Assembly (NCBI GenBank): GCA_028704265.1
Contig: JAQVLH010000060.1
Coordinates: 1 to 6,686, forward strand
Origin: Candidatus Nanoarchaeia archaeon
GTDB lineage: Archaea > Nanobdellota > Nanobdellia > Tiddalikarchaeales > Tiddalikarchaeaceae
DNA: 6,686 nt
Direction: 5' to 3'
Shown: positions 5,547 to 6,686 of the stretch, one piece after another
How the letters are laid out: each line of letters starts with the position of its first letter
How positions within the stretch are numbered: position 1 is the first letter of the stretch
The notes under the pieces: generated by a model
Seen by the model: the letters and a program-made list of their open reading frames with translations, nothing else
Database searches by the model: none
Told to the model about the DNA's origin: nothing
Translations under genes and position numbers: made by a program

Positions 5547-5712
5547 TAATAAATAAAATGTTTTGATCATTTTCACGGGTTGCAAAATAGCCAAATTTAG
5601 AGAATTCCTGAAGACAGTTATAAAACTTATATCCAGGTAAATTAATTTGGTTTAAATTTGTTATTCTTTGCACCAAATTAGCTTGCTTTTTTAGTTGTCT
5701 AATGGATTGCAT
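5533..5712 (-). CDS. Hypothetical protein, 59 residues
   Basis: ATG at 5712 opens MQSIRQLKKQANLVQRITNLNQ..., a basic amphipathic helix of about 20 residues, followed by an aromatic-rich part (GYKFYNCLQEFSKFGYFATREN) and a C-terminus ILFINNIK whose final N-I-K-stop is the junction box. Not recognised; the basic helix could contact nucleic acid, but this is a guess. A TTAACC box (5731-5736) lies 18 nt before the start, followed by AAAAATCTAAA, a string also present before the gene at 3660. Confidence 0.58.
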   Translation of the reverse strand: MQSIRQLKKQANLVQRITNLNQINLPGYKFYNCLQEFSKFGYFATRENDQNILFINNIK

Positions 5713-5743
5713 AGTTTTAGATTTTTAATAGGTTAAAATAAGC

Positions 5744-5977
5744 TTAAAATGAATTTCGTTTTATTCCTAAAAAATTTAACAATGCTTTTTTATTTTTCCT
5801 CCAATATATTTCTCTAAAGTTATTCATATAAACATAACCATAATTGACTACAGAAGGAAAATATCTTTCTTTTTTGGCTGGTATAATATTGTTATTTTCA
5901 CATTTTTTGCAATACTCAATATAATTATTGGTTTGCATTTCATTAAATTTTTTTGCTGATAAAATATTGTTTTTCAT
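5744..5977 (-). CDS. Hypothetical protein, 77 residues
   Basis: The basic sequence MKNNILSAKKFNEMQTNNYIEYCKKCENNNIIPAKKERYFPSVVNYGYVYMNNFREIYWRK... has a C-x-x-C pair (C23 and C26), too isolated to call a zinc site. It is rich in Asn, Lys and Tyr with no membrane segment. Not recognised. It is the first gene after the tRNA-like sequence and starts 12 nt after an AACATCAA core. Confidence 0.65.
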   Translation of the reverse strand: MKNNILSAKKFNEMQTNNYIEYCKKCENNNIIPAKKERYFPSVVNYGYVYMNNFREIYWRKNKKALLNFLGIKRNSF

Positions 5978-5985
5978 AACAATAA

Positions 5986-6011
5986 ATATTTGATGTTAAT
6001 AATTAGGTTAA
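5986..6011 (-). promoter_or_regulatory. Double junction box: TTAACC then ATTAACATCAA
   Basis: On the minus strand TTAACC (6011-6006) is followed by ATTAACATCAA, the core being 5997-5990. The TTAACC begins 2 nt after the CCA end of the tRNA-like sequence. The same two-box order, with similar spacing and a shared TTAACCTAATT, recurs at the right edge (6641-6666). Confidence 0.5.
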
Positions 6012-6013
6012 TT

Positions 6014-6075
6014 TGGTGCCTGTAAAAAGAATCGAACTTTATCACTGATATTATTTACAGTGTTCCAAAATAGGC
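6014..6075 (-). ncRNA. tRNA-like sequence lacking a D-arm, with encoded CCA
   Basis: On the minus strand the 3' end reads AAAG-TTCGATT-CTTT, a T-arm with the canonical TTCRANY loop flanked by G53 and C61, followed by TACAGGC, A73 and CCA. The 5' partner GCCTATT (6075-6069) pairs with TACAGGC at five of seven positions. Between them CACTG...CAGTG forms a perfect 5-bp stem with a 10-base loop, where the anticodon arm would be. There is no room for a D-arm, so the total is 62 nt and no anticodon can be assigned. It may be a decayed phage tRNA, a tRNA mimic, or chance resemblance; the T-loop together with CCA argues against chance. Confidence 0.4.
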
Positions 6076-6083
6076 AAGTTAAA

Positions 6084-6112
6084 TGCAGCCTGAAAACTTA
6101 TTTCAGGCTGCA
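6084..6112 (-). terminator. 12-bp perfect hairpin, possible terminator or processing site
   Basis: TGCAGCCTGAAA pairs perfectly with its complement around a 5-base loop (6096-6100). It is one of the few GC-rich spots in the window. On the minus strand it lies 12 nt after the stop of the 116-residue gene and 8 nt before the tRNA-like sequence. The tail after the stem is ATTTAACTTG, only a short run of T, so it is a weak intrinsic terminator at best. It may instead separate or protect the tRNA-like RNA from upstream mRNA. Confidence 0.45.
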
Positions 6113-6123
6113 AAGGTTAATAA

Positions 6124-6474
6124 TTATAAAATGGAGGTTTCTGAATAATAACAGGGCTGCATAAGGGATCCGATGTTTGTATCATCCCATGTAAATCCGG
6201 ATTTAAGTTTTTTACCATTGCTCCAAATAACACAATCAGGTTCTAATTTAAAAATTTCACCAAATACATATCCGTGTGCATGCCAAGAGGCTGAAGCTAA
6301 ATTTCTGCCGGAATAAGAAACACGTGCACCGGGAATTTTAGAACGTGTTTTCAAAGTAAAATTAAACCATTTTCCGGATTGATCATTTCTATTTAATTGC
6401 AATTCATACCCGTGTTCTTTATTCACGTTTTCGATTGCATTTAATACTGTTTGTTTTGATGCATTTGTTTTCAT
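6124..6474 (-). CDS. Conserved phage-type protein, 116 residues ('SWHAHG...NIGS' family)
   Basis: The protein has an N-terminal helix (KQTVLNAIENVNKEHGYELQL), strands WFNFTLKTRS, then the patterned core PGARVSYSGRNLASASWHAHGYVFGEIF (~48-75), a PDCVIWSNGKK segment (~79-89) and a C-terminus WDDTNIGSLMQPCYYSE. I recognise this pattern ('GaR.s.SGR...aAsWHaHG..f..if...p..vi...GKK....G.W.D.NIGS...P..ySE') from small phage and prophage proteins; their function is unknown to me. The conserved W-H-A-H-G is the most likely functional site. Start ATGAAAAC lies 19 nt after a TTAACC box (6494-6499). Confidence 0.8.
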   Translation of the reverse strand: MKTNASKQTVLNAIENVNKEHGYELQLNRNDQSGKWFNFTLKTRSKIPGARVSYSGRNLASASWHAHGYVFGEIFKLEPDCVIWSNGKKLKSGFTWDDTNIGSLMQPCYYSETSIL

Positions 6475-6503
6475 AATAGTAAGTTTTAAATAAGGTTAAT
6501 AAA

Positions 6504-6626
6504 TTAAATATAAAGCAAATTATCAATTGCACCGGTAATAATTGCAGTTACCAAAATAGCTACAAATGTTAATGTTACAAAGATAATAAGCAATTGTCCT
6601 GAGTAATTAGTGATGAAAGTTTTCAT
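6504..6626 (-). CDS. Single-span membrane micropeptide, 40 residues
   Basis: ATG at 6626 opens MKTFITNYSGQ followed by a long hydrophobic run (LLIIFVTLTFVAILVTAIITGAI, residues 12-34, best read in two halves) and a short tail DNLLYI, ending at TAA 6506-6504. One transmembrane helix with a nearly neutral exterior is the likely structure. It has the ATGAAAAC start shared with many genes here, and a double junction box upstream. Function unknown; it has no sequence similarity that I can see to the 29-residue membrane peptide at 3212. Confidence 0.62.
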   Translation of the reverse strand: MKTFITNYSGQLLIIFVTLTFVAILVTAIITGAIDNLLYI

Positions 6627-6640
6627 AATAGTAAGGTATT

Positions 6641-6666
6641 AAATTGATGTTATTAAATTAGGTTAA
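6641..6666 (-). promoter_or_regulatory. Double junction box: TTAACC then ATAACATCAA
   Basis: TTAACC (6666-6661) is followed by TAACATCAA (core 6651-6644), and the ATG at 6626 comes 17 nt after the core. It has the same order and near-identical spacing as the double box at 5986-6011. Confidence 0.48.
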
Positions 6667-6686
6667 AAAATTAACGTTCTTTATAA

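Noticed and set aside
6670..6686. C-terminal end of another minus-strand gene (YKER-stop)
   Set aside because: A TAA followed by a TTAACC box fits the pattern of other gene ends, but only four codons are in the window, so it cannot be supported.
1..6686. Reassigned stop codon (TAG or TGA read as an amino acid), as in some gut phages
   Set aside because: Exclusive TAA use raised the idea, but every gene reads through without in-frame TAG or TGA and protein ends look natural, so the standard bacterial code suffices.

Overview
This is an AT-rich window in which every gene I can support lies on the minus strand. There are 18 reading frames: two medium or large (a SNF2-type helicase and a sigma-like protein), one cut off at the left edge, and fifteen of 29 to 129 codons, packed end to end. 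The layout, the small co-directional orphan genes, the lack of Shine-Dalgarno sequences, A-rich starts (ATGAAAAC recurs) and several proteins that look like conserved phage families all point to a tailed phage or prophage of Bacteroidota (Bacteroides, Flavobacterium or a relative). No structural, lysis or integrase gene is present, so free phage, prophage and plasmid cannot be separated here.

Reading in the direction of transcription (right to left): 6626-6504 encodes a 40-residue single-span membrane peptide. 6474-6124 is a conserved phage-type protein. 6123-5978 has no reading frame but holds a 12-bp hairpin and a tRNA-like sequence ending in CCA. 5977-3686 is a run of small genes, mostly of unknown function; among them are an SH3-like protein, a 'GSG...FHHMNE' phage-family protein, a protein with nine terminal glutamates, and a 135-base non-coding gap (4158-4024). 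3660-2859 holds four more small genes, one a 29-residue membrane peptide. 2856-1243 is the helicase, 1203-700 the sigma-70-like protein, and 674-1 a DUF7666-type protein carrying a 27-bp tandem repeat and running off the left edge.

The most striking feature not explained by the genes is a short sequence repeated at gene junctions. AACATCAA (often TTAACATCAAATAA on the minus strand) occurs ten times, always in the same orientation and always at a gene junction, commonly overlapping the stop codon of the upstream gene. In four junctions it sits exactly 12 nt before the next ATG. A second box, TTAACC, marks seven junctions. These boxes are probably the expression or recombination punctuation of this genome; whether the local sigma-like protein reads them is a testable guess. 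All seventeen complete genes end in TAA.
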